Assembly: GCF_037042905.1 (NCBI RefSeq)
Contig: NC_087251.1
Coordinates: 35,210,501 to 35,274,500, forward strand
From: Lytechinus pictus
Taxonomy: Eukaryota; Echinodermata; Echinoidea; Temnopleuroida; Toxopneustidae
Direction of reading: 5' to 3'
Length of the DNA: 64,000 bases
Position numbers and translations under genes: made by a program. The notes under the pieces are model-generated. The model was not told the origin of the DNA, did not search any database, and saw nothing but the letters and a program-made list of their open reading frames with translations. Shown here piece by piece: positions 11,299-22,900 of the stretch (position 1 is its first letter; every line of letters starts with the position of its first letter).

Positions 11299-11895
11299 GG
11301 GGGGGGGGGGGCACTTGCATTGACGAGGGATACCATGCGCGACCCCCCCCCCCCAAAAAAAAAAAAAAACATAAAAAGGATGTCTTTTTCAATATAGGGC
11401 ACGTTACGTACGTAACGTAATAAGGGTGTAAAAAACACTAAAATAATGAAAAAGGGTATCTATTTCGCTAGGAAAGCTACGTGTTTAGGTTCGAACTTGC
11501 GAGGGTATAAAAAATACTAATTTTTTTTTTATAAAGGATGTACTTTTTGCCCCAAGAGTCAACATTACATGTTTTTAGTCCGATTTGCGCGAGTTGTGGG
11601 AGGTGGGGCCGAGGCCGTATACTAAACCCAATTATGTAGGTAAAGGTAAAACCGACGACCGAAGTCCGTGACATATATAACAATTAAAATATCGTTGTGT
11701 ACTTGTTGAGGAGTTCAATTCAGAGAATACTTGCAAAGGTTATCGGTTTTTTCCAATAGTTGTTAAGGGTATATAGGGTTTCACACGCCAATAGGGGTGC
11801 ATTTTCAGAATATGAAAAATACCTGTTTAGGGTGCTTTTCGAGACCCCATGGTCGCGCATGGTATCCACTCGTCAATGGAAGTGCCCCCGGGCTC
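11299..11895. mobile_element. MITE family with ACGTACGT palindrome, copy A
   Basis: Terminal inverted sequences GACGAGGGATACCATGCGCG (left) and CGCGCATGGTATCCACTCGT (right) are bordered by G or C runs. Inside is the palindrome ACGTTACGTACGTAACGT (about 11401-11418). It is homologous to 20223-20825 and 55410-55710. Confidence 0.75.
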
Positions 11896-12351
11896 TAAAT
11901 GTAGAAATCTAATTTTATTATATGTCAAGTGTCGGTATCAGGATGGGGTATACAAGACCATCTAATTTTCATTTCATTTCATTTATTTCCATATTCAATT
12001 AAAAACAAACATAATCATCAAATCACAAACAAGAATATATACATATATATCACATACAGAAAAAACACCTATAAAAATAGAAAGAAAGTGAGAGAAGGCT
12101 AATTTACATACATATAAAAAATACATAACAAATTGAAATATGGTGGAAACACCAAAAACCACGGGGGCTTATCGAGGGTATTCCCATACGATTAAAATAC
12201 AAATTAAACGTATTTTTTATGAAGAGATGTCAAAGCCAAGATAGAAAGAGAAAGAGTGAGGAGAAAAGACTGTAAAGGAAATGAAAATGAGATTGCATAG
12301 TAAACAGGAGAGATTGACACACTGCATGTAGCATGTTTCTAAAAAAATCTA

Positions 12352-12651
12352 TTAATTATCATTTTGCAGTATATAGTATTTATATTTTCTTTTAAATGAT
12401 GACAAAGTCGGACATAATTGTAGCTCAAGTGGGATACTGTTCCAGCATTTAGTACCCATGAATATAATAGTTGTTCTTGAGAACTTCAATTTCAATAAAG
12501 GTAAACGTATATCCCCCTTGGCCCTAGTACTGTATGAATGAATTGCACTATTTTGGGTAAACAAATTGTTGAAAATTGACGGTATTAAACCTTTAAAATA
12601 GGAATGCATGAATATTGCCAATTGCAATTTATTAAAGTGATTGGTTAACAT
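12352..12651 (-). pseudogene. LINE ORF2 C-terminus
   Basis: Encodes the typical end of Jockey/CR1 ORF2: NNLFTQNSAIHSYSTRAKG, followed by KCWNSIPLEL and SFKRKYKYYIL before the stop. It continues the reverse transcriptase across the insertion at 12652-13003. Confidence 0.85.
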
Positions 12652-13003
12652 TGGTTTGACTTTTAAAAAATCTGAGCTAGAAGGTCACACTTGTCACCTG
12701 TGTCTGTGATATGTTACGAAAATGAAGCCCAGAAAAAATTGCGTTCGAAAATACTTATTTAGTGCTTCAAAAATTGAAATGACCGAAAGTGACCGAAAAC
12801 ACCATCTTAATTTCATCCCATACACTTATGTGTACTATTTAGGCGTCTATAAGACGCCTATTTACAAAATCGGGGTTTGCCTTGTAGTTTTAGCTTTTCA
12901 TTCTCAATAATGGTTGTTTTCAGGGTTTATTAGTTCTAATACATGCACTTGTACACATGTTTCATCTTGGTTTGAGAATTTTTTAAATCGGCTGCTCACA
13001 AAG
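12652..13003. mobile_element. ~350-bp insertion splitting the LINE C-terminus
   Basis: The LINE protein breaks off at 13004 and resumes at 12651. The intervening sequence is unrelated to the LINE. GTTAACA-like sequence near 12645 and GTTAAACA near 13001 could be a target duplication. The element type is not identified. Confidence 0.5.
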
Positions 13004-13573
13004 TTAAACAATACCTTTAAGCTGAAAAATTGTTAAAACATTTAAATTCTTAAAAAGAGGAGAGCTATGGCTAAGTGGTGGAACATTACACATTACCCTT
13101 ATTGCACGCTTTTGGAGTATATACAGTCTATTTAAGATAGTTATTCCACAATTTCCCCACACAATATTGCAGTATGATAAATGGGGTAATATCATTGTAT
13201 TATATAACAATACTAGTACTTTTCTAGGAACAATACATTTTATACAGTTGATCATACCAATAGCCTTAGCTATTTTTGAGGAGATGTCATTTACATGGTT
13301 TTTCCAGGTGAGTTTTTCATCAATTGTTACTCCCAGGAATTTAGTTTGTTCTACCTTTCTAATAAAACGATTGCCAATTTGAATTTTTAGTACCGGATTA
13401 TTTGTTATAAAATTTTTGGACTTAAAAACCATAAAAGATGTTTTCTCCAAATTAATTGATAAACGATTCGCTAAAAACCATCCATGAATTTTTTGTAGTT
13501 CAGAATTTGCAATGTTAATTGTGTCATTTAAATTTTTACCTGAAATGAATAAATTTGTATCATCTGCAAACAT
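13004..13573 (-). pseudogene. LINE reverse transcriptase, C-terminal part
   Basis: Starts at the catalytic FADD box and continues with LSINLEKTSFMVF, FLGVTIDEKLTW and the ILPHLSYCNIVWG region, typical of RT palm and thumb in Jockey-superfamily LINEs. The upstream [10 protein letters not shown] box is present in the DNA (about 13640-13665, minus strand) but out of frame. The frame stops at the junction with a foreign insertion. Confidence 0.92.
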
Positions 13574-13738
13574 AATAGAATGGAAATGGCTATACTCACA
13601 TAATTAAAATCATTAACAAATAATAAAAACAACAACGGGCCGAGGATCGATCCTTGCGGAACCCCTGTATTCAAAATCATTTCATGAGATTATACATTTC
13701 CTGTATATACATATTGTTTCCTATTAAAAAGATAGCTT

Positions 13739-14737
13739 TCAAACCATGTGTGAATATTTCCTCTTATGCCATTTTTTCAATAAGATTGCATGATCAATAC
13801 AGTCGAACGCCTTCGACAGATCTAAACAAATTCCAATTAAATGCTTTCTCTGCTCAAAAACACTGGCAAGATAAGTGGTAAATTCTAAAAGTGCAGAACT
13901 TGTTGAATGGCCCTGTCTAAAGCCAAACTGGTGTTTATACAAAATATTATTTTTTTCAATGTAATTTATTAATTTGTTATAAACAACTTTTTCAAATGTT
14001 TTAGCAAAAACAGATAAAAGAGATATTGGCCTATAATTTGATATTATTGCTTTTTCACCTTTTTTATAGACCGGAACTATTTTTGCTACCTTCAAGTGAT
14101 CAGGAAATATTCCCGAGTCTAGTGAGTAATTAAAAATATTGCAGGGTGGATGTATAATAAAATAAATAGATTTCTTGAAAACTTCAATACTAATTTCATC
14201 AGATCCAGGACTCTTGTTGATTTTAAAAGATTTAACGACATCAATAACGTCAGAAATACTCACTGGAGACATGAATAATGAATTACTTACTCTATTTTCC
14301 ATGTAAAATGAAAAATCTATGTCACTTGAAGGCATGTCATTATTAAGTTTAGATCCTATTGTACTAAAATAGCTATTAAACCGGTTTGCAATTTCTTGTG
14401 TATCTTCTATTGTTACATTATCATCTTTAATCATTGTACATTGCACCTTGGTGTTACGCTTATTCATAACTTCATTAAATGTTTGCCATGTTTTTTTCAT
14501 GTCACCATTTAAATGATTGAATTTATTTATATAATATTTCCTTTTGCACTTTCTCACTTCAGTGTTAAAAGCATTTCGACACTCCTTGTACTTATTTTTC
14601 TTACATAATGATTGGTTTTTAATATACTTTCGGTACAGATTATGTTTCTTCACACACAACTTGCGTAGTTTGCTATTAAACCATGGTTTATTCTGTTTAA
14701 CTTTACATTTTAATTTCTTTGAAAGGGAAGCATTCAC
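13739..14737 (-). pseudogene. LINE reverse transcriptase, N-terminal part
   Basis: Contains the RT fingers/palm motifs VPVYKKGEKAIISNYRPISL, HQFGFRQGHST and LDLSKAFDCIDH, the last including the first catalytic Asp. The frame is lost about 30 codons after this motif. The remaining RT continues at 13004-13573. Confidence 0.92.
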
Positions 14738-14834
14738 TATACAATTCCTTGTATCTATTTAAAAATTGGTTAAATCTGTCAGTAACATCAATTAACTCAT
14801 AAATATATCCCCAATCTTGCTTGCCCAATTCTGT

Positions 14835-15659
14835 TCAGAAGTGTGGAAGTGAATCAGAATTTATATCACGTTTTAGGCAAGGAGAATTGTGTATGTTGCA
14901 CTCTTGAAATTTTGAAATAAAAAATATTGCACAGTGATCACTAAAATCACAAGTAAGGACTCCCGAGAGACAAACATTGCTATTTACATTGGTAAAAACA
15001 TTATCAATTAGTGTCGCGCTCTCAGGAGTAACTCGGGTGGGCTTCGAAATTAAAGGATTAAACGAGAAAGATGATAATAAATCTAAAAAGGTATCAGATG
15101 ACACAGAATTACATAACAGGTTGATATTAAAATCTCCAAGGAAGTAACATTTTTTCTTTTCAGATAAAACATTTTGTAAAATTTGCTCTAAAATATCAAA
15201 GAAAGTTGGAAGTGATTTGTCTGGAGGTCTGTAAAAGACATATATTAGCATATTTTGATCCTTGTTATGCCTGTAATGAACAATTTCAATACAGATGTAT
15301 TCTAAAGCATCGTCTATGATTTCAAGATCAGTACGTCTTATAAATCTTATGTCATTACGAATATAAATACCAACACCTACTCCACGTTTATGAGAACGGT
15401 TTTTGGCAAGAAAGGCATAATTATAAATATTTAAAAAAGAACAGTCACCGTCTTTCAGCCAGGTTTCAGTTAAACCTATAACTGAAAATTTATTATTAAA
15501 ACAGTCAAGATACATACTTAGGGAATTAAAAATTTCCTTAAGGCTCCTACAATTTATATGAATCATGGAGAGATTTTCCTTATTTGAATGTTTACTAGTA
15601 TTTAATTCATTGGGGGTTATATAGGGGGACTCAAAAGGAAATCTATCTGACATCATCAT
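14835..15659 (-). pseudogene. LINE endonuclease domain
   Basis: This 274-codon frame carries hallmarks of the exonuclease-endonuclease-phosphatase fold of non-LTR elements: an early IHINCRSL motif, GLTETWL, FLGDFNIN and a terminal SDHCAIFF segment with the catalytic Ser-Asp-His. In an intact element this enzyme nicks the target DNA. Here the frame ends before joining the reverse transcriptase. Confidence 0.9.
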
Positions 15660-16787
15660 AGTAAGAGATGGTAAGATAATTATGAATATACTGCTGCAAG
15701 TGTTTTCTAAAATTACAATACATTTTGAAGTTCAAGCCACACAGTGTGAATAACAATTAAGTACAACAGGATATATTAGGATAAAAAAAAGAAAGGAAAA
15801 AAAATCACAAAGAAAAACAAAAAAAAGCCACAACAAACAAAACAATGTAAATATCGTTAAAAACAACAACAATGTCAAGATAAATAGAACAGTTAATGAT
15901 CAGTTCGCAAAGAAATATAAATACAATTATCTGGTGAATAAGTATCCTTCCAGGAACAACAAAATGTTGAAGTTTAGTCAGTCAGACTTTTAATGAATAT
16001 GTAGAGTTACACGACCTATATACATTTCTGTTGTGTTTTCTCTTTTACTTTTCTCTTTCTTTTCTTTCTCTTTTCTTTTAATCTTCTTTTTTTTTCTCAA
16101 CTAAAACATCACTGGGGATGGGGCGGCCGCCCTGTTGCCATGTATCATATAGATAATGAAAAATTTATTTACTTTGAGAACCAGCACGTTTTACTCTCTT
16201 TAAACAATTTTTTAAAGGTCCATAAAAGTGAGCGCAGAGAGCGAGGAATTAAACCTCTATAGTTTTATTTTAAACTGAGTAAATTTGTCATCAACAGGCT
16301 GTTTTACTCCCAAAATATCATGCATTTCAAAACAATGGAACACATCGAGCGAGAAAAAAAAAGAATTGCAAGCGCAATGCCAACCCCGTCCCCCCCCCCC
16401 CCCCTCTAAAAAAAATAGAAAAAAAATCAAACACGATATTAAATTTTAAGTTATTGAAAGCCGTATAACATTGTTGATATTATTTGAGGGATGGGGCGGG
16501 GATCTGATGGGGCGAATGTTCGAGCACTATTCGCCTATCAAATTCCTAGAACAAACAAATTCGTGAAGCTTAGTACATAAAATCCATGGTTATACGAGAC
16601 TCGTGTCCTAAAGTGCTGAAATTGTTAACCTTTCCAAGAGATAAATGGAAGTATATAAAATTCTTTACAACGCTTATTCGGGTGATTTTATCGCTCTAGA
16701 TAAGGTTGTAAACTTTGTCTCTCCGTCGTACATACAGTAGGCTAGGGGCTATTTCTTGTTAGTGCAAAATTTTCTTCGTGTTCTGCA
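15660..16787. other. LINE 5' flank and SLC13 copy 1 promoter region
   Basis: A/T-rich and pyrimidine-rich sequence (16030-16100) of uncertain origin. A C run lies at 16390-16404. No gene is seen. The last 200 bp resemble the sequence upstream of SLC13 copy 2. Confidence 0.5.
16635..16787 (+). promoter_or_regulatory. Putative promoter of SLC13 copy 1
   Basis: This aligns by eye with 50053-50209 upstream of the second SLC13 gene. Shared parts are AGATAAATG (GATA-type AGATAA at 16639-16644), an AACGCTT block, CGCTCTA(GA)TAAG followed by TGTAAAC, and the leader TTCGTGTTCT just before the start codon. No start-site data exist; it is inferred from conservation between the duplicates. Confidence 0.45.
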
Positions 16788-16913
16788 ATGGCACAATCAG
16801 GCTTGTCTCGGAAGGAAAAGATCCAATTGTGGTGGGGACTTACGAGGAAATATGTCTTCATTGCTTTAGTTCTCATAACATTATGCCCGATACCAATAGT
16901 TATAAACACCCAG
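16788..16913 (+). CDS. SLC13: SLC13 copy 1, exon 1
   Basis: Starts at ATG 16788 and ends at donor GTAAGC, phase 0, encoding 42 residues. It gives a basic N-terminus ([11 protein letters not shown]) and TM1. The same start is used in copy 2. Confidence 0.92.
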
Positions 16914-19900
16914 GTAAGCAAGTTGATGAGTAGTTACAACTAGCTCCCGTTTTGTGGAAAACTATACTTTATTGCTAAGTAATTTCCATTGGTCTGTAGT
17001 TCAGTTTTCAAAGAGAAAGTCGCTGTATGGAATGAATTATTACTCCTTTCTTATATAAATTGCAGTATACTGTCATTATATTCACAGTTGGTGTAACTTT
17101 TTTTAATGTAATCATTGCTAACTTACTTCAAAATCAAAGTTCAGATTTATTTGCGATTAAAACCTTTCAAGGTGCGATCGTTAAACACAGAAAAAAAGCG
17201 TTATATACGACCTGGTTATGGACTGATCAGGTTTAAAGTGCTTTGTAGTATTATGATTACAGTAATTTCCGTTTTTACTGATGTCACTTCCAGCATGCTC
17301 CATGCATCACCTGAACAAACAAAAAATCGCTCAATTCACTTAGTTTTGTGTCAAAGTGACTAGTCTCCTAGTCCAAGTAACTAATTCCAAGTCTAATAAA
17401 ATAACTAAATCCTAGTCAAATTAAATGACTCGTAGCTGAGTCAAATTAACTTATTCCGAGTCAAATAACACAATCCGACTTAAAGTGACTAATTTCCAAG
17501 TCTTAGTAATTAATTCCGAGTTAAATGTATATAGACCCTCAACATGACCATTTGTTAATAGATGGGATATGTGGCCTTCACCATCTTCTTGATGGGGACC
17601 TTCTGGGTGACGGAGGTGATACCCTTACCAGTCACAGCACTCATCCCGATAGTTCTCTTCCCTCTCTTTGGTATACGTGACTCGCCTACCGTCGTAGAGC
17701 AGTATTTTAAGGATGTCACCTACATGGTCTTTGGGGGTCTGATCCTCGCCGCCGCCATCGAGCACCAGAACCTTCATCGTCGCTTCGCTCTTCGGGTATT
17801 GCTCCTGTTTGGAACGGATTCTAAGAGGTAAGGAGCTGGATCTATAGTGCATGGTAACCAGGAGTGGATTTGATGGTTTCAAGGTCATTGTCATTGTTAA
17901 GCGGCAAATGGCCTTTGATGGGGATTAGAGGTATCGTGTGAATATCCATAAATCATTTGGAATCATCTTCTCCGCATTATCTTCATAATAATAATAACGG
18001 TAGTAAATTATATTCAATTCCAGTGGCGTATCTCGGACAAACGGCGCAAGGGGTAAGTGCTAAAATAGCGCCCCTTTCAAAGTGTATTATATATGGGAGT
18101 GCGAATATTTTTCAATGTTAGGACATATTTTTTTTGTAATCATAAAATGATTTGTAGCTAACTAAACAATGATTGCGAGCGCGAAACGCGAGCTGAAAAT
18201 TATTGATATTCAGACCCTTTTGGGGTATTTCATTTGATAAATCGACCTAATACGAGGGCGAACCTCGAGCCTAGTTTTTTCAATATTAGTGTTTTAAATC
18301 CATTCCCCCATAGCATGCAATAAGTGAGATGGGGTAAAACCAAAGTATTATAGGCCTATTTTTGTGAGAAAGAATGATATTGGTGTCATCTGCAGAGTAT
18401 GAAATTAAGAATTGACGATGATGATGAAAATAACAATTATTAATTATTATTACATCATCATAATTATCTTCACCATCATGATAATCAGAAGTTGAATAGT
18501 AATAGTAGTGCAGTAGTAGGAGCAGCAGTAATAAGCTTTAGTAGTTTGAGCAGTAGTAGAAATAGTAGAAATAGCAATTATAGTAAAAGGTATAGTTCAA
18601 TGTCAAAGGTATTTTTTTTTCTTTTAGTTTCAGTGGGCGTTTTTACCAAAAATTTTTACCATGTGTACATGGTGTACGATGTTTCCATTCCGAAAACAAG
18701 ATCACAAGACAGTTTTACCAGTTTTATGATATCGATAAGCTTATTTCGTCGGGTTTGACCTCTTTTCACCCATAATCGTCAACAAACCAGTTCAACTTCG
18801 TGTTAATGACCGTGACTTAATTTCTTTAACTCCTGCACAGTATATCCGGTGCTACCAAAATGGTCAAGGTGAATTTGAAGGAGATTAATGATGGCCACTG
18901 TCGACTAAGTTTAGTCGAAGAAGTAGTAGTAGTAGAAGAAAACTGTAGTAGTGTAAAATGGTAATGATAGGAGTATAGTATGCAGTCATCAGTGTATTCT
19001 TGAAAATTACACTAAAGACCTTGTCATACTTTTTGGAATCATCGACCTGTAGGTCCATGTTGGAATCAAGCAGATAAGGCCGGAATGTACGAACTGTTGT
19101 TCGACCACAAACTAGTCAAACCCGGTCCTCCTTCCAGCCTGCCCCGGCTCCACAGCTTTCACAATGCGTTCAAATTGTTTCGAATGCATCTTAGAGGCTG
19201 TTCACACCGCAAGGGGGGACCGTGGGCGGACCGTGGATCGCGCTATCGTAGCGCGATCCACGGTCCGCCCATTGGCATTCGCCGGATTCACACCGCAGTG
19301 AGATAGCGCGGTCTATCGTAGCACCCCCTTTTTTGAGAGGTCCTGTTGCCATGACGCGTGACGTCATGAGGTCAGAGCGGTCAAAGATTTCGCGCGCTAT
19401 TACGAACCCGTACTAGTTAGTTGAGAGCTCGATATCGCTGTGCCTATTATGCTAGCCGGCCTACGTTTATTTCATGGCGTTGTATACATTGTGCATGTAT
19501 TTCTAATTTGATTAATCTAGATTCTAGACTCTTGTATTTTAACTGTGTTTGTGGACGTGATCACAGCAGGATCGCAGCAGGATTATGGATGTACCTGTAA
19601 CTTTAGATATACAACAACTTCCGGCGTGCTATCGTAGCTCGGGTTCACACCGGCAGAGATAGCGCGATCTAGCGCGCGCTAGACCGCGCTATCTCTCGTG
19701 GACCACCCCCAAGAGGTGCTCCAGTGGCACGCCGTTTTGGCTCGCCGTGGCTCGCTGTTGGGCGGACCGAAACGACGTTGTACCTTCCACACCGCAGAGA
19801 TAGCGCGATCTAGCGCGCGCTAGATCGCGCTATCTCTGCCGGTCTGAACAGGCTCTTGGATGTTGTATGAACACATTTTGGTAACTGCACATTTTGATAA

Positions 19901-22900
19901 TTTACTAAAATGTGCAGTTGCAAAAAAGATGTGCCGTATATCAGTGTATATCATTATTCATTGTGGCCACCGTTCTTCAGGCACACTTCTAACTATTTTC
20001 AGATTAAAAAAAAAAAAAAAAAAAAAATTATCCGTCGGACGTTGCAGCCTAGACACCCCCCCCCCCCGCCGTTCCTTCCTCCCGAACTTTCGCAATAATG
20101 ATGATTTTAAGAATAAGGATAAATAATAATTGACAAAAATGAAGAGTACTCAATCACCTAACGGATATAGCCCAATAATGTAACATGTGCATCATTAGTA
20201 AAGCAGTAAGTATGGGTCATTGGTGCCGGTCCCCGGGGGGGGGGGCACTTACATTGACGAGTGGATACCATGCGCAACCAAAAAACACCGAAAAGGATGC
20301 CTTTTTCAAGATAGGGCACGTTACGTACGTAACGTGATAAGGGTGTCAAAAACACAAAAATATTGAAAAAAGGGTAACTTTTTCGCTCGGATAAATATTC
20401 GTGTTTAGGGTCAAATATGCGGGGATGATGAAACAAAATAAAAATGTTTTATAAAGGATGTCCTTTTTGCCCCAACACTACGTGTTTAGAGTCCGATTTG
20501 CCATGTTTGCGCGAGGTGTGGACGGCCGTACTAAACCAAAATAATGGTGTGTAAAGGTGAAACCGACGACCGACGGACCAGTGACGTAACAATAAAATAT
20601 CGCTGTACTTGTTTAGGGGTTCATTTCAGGGAATACTTGCCAAGAGTATCGTTTTGTTTCCAATACTCGTTAATACTTATTAAGGGTAGGGTTTCACACG
20701 CCAATACTTGTTAAGAGGTGCATTTTCAGAATATGGAAAATACGTGTTTAGGGTGCTTTTCAAGACCCCGTGGTCGCGCATGGTATCCACTCGTCAATGG
20801 AAGTGGCCCCTCCGGGTGCCGGTCAAAGGGGGGGGGGGGGGGAGCTTGGGCCGTGTCTCGAAGAAAAACAAAAGAAAACGAGAAAGAGAAGGAAAATCAA
20901 ATTAAAAAATAACAAAGGGGGGGGGGGGCTTGGTGACCATGCCCCACGGGGGGGGGGGGGGGTAAAGGAGAATGAGAAGGGAAATGGGAAAGATGTGTTA
21001 TTTTCTGAAATCATATCACAATTTATCACAAACTATTATTTTCATTATAATAACTTCAAATTTTGCTCACTCGCTTTGTTCGCTCGGGTTTTTTTTTAAA
21101 TGAAATCTTGCTATACGCGCCATACTGTGTCCTCAACGGATCTGATCGAGGTTTACGGATTTCAAAGCTATTTGAAAGGGATGACATTACCATTTGCATG
21201 CCTCAGCCATGTTAGGGGGTGGGGTGTTAGAGTTTCTTGACGGGAAATTGTTCCAGAAATACTGGTTAGCCTTTTTTCGTGGGGGGGGGGGGTAAGTTTT
21301 TTGCCCTTCTGTGAGAAACATAATGGCATTAATATCCGTCGTTACCATGACAATGCAGAACAGTGGTGTAATGAGATAAAACTTTGTGGGCTCAGACATG
21401 GCGTATCGGGCAAAGATTGTGGAAAGGACAAAAAGTTTGACATTATTATAACAAAAATAATTTCGTGATAGATTTTACATGATATCAAAAATAGTGTATT
21501 TCACCCTTCTCGCTTTCCCTTTCTTTCTTCATGTTCTTGGTCGTTTTTTTTTTTGGGCCCCCCCCCCCCCCCCCCGCCCATCTGTACGCTAGTGATGCAG
21601 TTCCCGACACACTCGAAATTGTTATCTTGTTCAATTTCAACACTGGACCATACCACCTTTACTCCCTAATAATTTACAAAGTTGTTTATTAAGTTATGTT
21701 ACCACATTTTGATAACAATAGGTCCCGTCAGGCATAGTTGCATTATCGGCACATTTTGGAAATTTACCAAAATTTGTCTCAACAAGGCCTACAGTATTCA
21801 TTATTTTCTACCTAGTGTAAGGATCCTCAATAAGTCTATGTATAATGGTCCAAGCTATCCCCTGTATCAGTGTAACTATCCCAAGGGGGAGGCGGAGGGG
21901 GTCACTGCCATTGAAGAGTGGATAGCATCTCAAACGCGAATAATGTGCCCGATTTTGTCCCAGATTTGCACATCTTGGACAAGGAATTGTGTGCTGACGT
22001 CTCAGATTTGCAAATGACACACTCTATTCGCGTTTTAGGCCATCGTGATTTAGGGGGCCCTTTTTCTCATTTTGGATTTTTTTCGCAGAATGCTGTCCAC
22101 TTTTCAATGGCAGTGACAATGGGCGATTCCTTCAATAAAAAAAATTACGAACGCAATTCAAAATGCGAAGTCATGTGTCCACGAAATAGGCAGAGATTTT
22201 GACATCTAAAAAAGTGTGAGGAGGGAAGGGGGTTCTTTCCAGGAATTGGCATCAAAAGGAGCCCCCCCCCCCCCCGTAGTCAGTTCTAATATTTGATGAA
22301 GCAGTTTGACAATTTTTTTTACCGACTCTATTTTTTAGTAAGTAAATGGAAATAAGAATGCCTTTGAGATTGCTTTATAATCTTCAACCGGATCCCAACT
22401 ATTACTTCATTTTGTTGATGTCCTAATTCAGGTTGTTGCTGGGTTTCATGAGCGGTACAGCCTTTCTGTCTTCGTGGATGAGTAATACAGCCGTGACAGC
22501 CATGATGCTTCCCATTGCTCGAGCCGTCCTCGATGAGATCAGAAAACAGGACAACGACGGCGAGCATGAGATGGACTGCGACCTCGGAGAAAACAGAGAA
22601 TACAAGGTGTGGCTTCGACATCAATGTGTAGCAAGGATGATTTATTAAACGATGAATGAGATAATGGGGTTATTCGCCAGTGTATAAGCAATTGTCTTAG
22701 AACAGATTATGAAAACTTTATCTTTTTACTCAATGAATAAGAAAAAAAAACCTATATTTCCTCCACGAACAATATATAAATCACCTATCTGTATCATTTA
22801 TTATGATTACATCAAGATTTTCCATATTACCAGTTCTAAAAAGAATGACATATTGTTTATCTCATCATGTTTTTTTTAGCATATCAGTGTGCTATGCTTG

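Larger units (their letters stand above)
11967..15659 (-). mobile_element. Decayed CR1/Jockey-like non-LTR retrotransposon
   Basis: On the minus strand this holds, in order, an apurinic endonuclease domain, a reverse transcriptase domain and a C-terminal region. The 3' end at about 11967 is a short ATGAA-type tail. The reading frame is broken repeatedly: a shift between endonuclease and RT (about 14835), a shift near 13760, a stop near 13690, a shift near 13575 and a roughly 350-bp insertion at 12652-13003. It is therefore inactive. No ORF1 is recognised, so it is probably 5'-truncated or has lost it. The clade is inferred from protein style; RT phylogeny would decide it. Confidence 0.9.
17828..22431. 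other. SLC13 copy 1 intron 2, rich in repeats
   Basis: 4.6 kb with one repeat unit of the GCGAGCGCGAAACGCGAGC type (18170-18195), AGTAGT-rich sequence (18505-18600), a GC-rich MITE, a palindrome-family MITE and a hAT-type MITE. No exon is seen. A single hAT-like terminus (CAGTGGCGTATCTCGG) occurs at 18022 without a visible partner. Confidence 0.6.
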
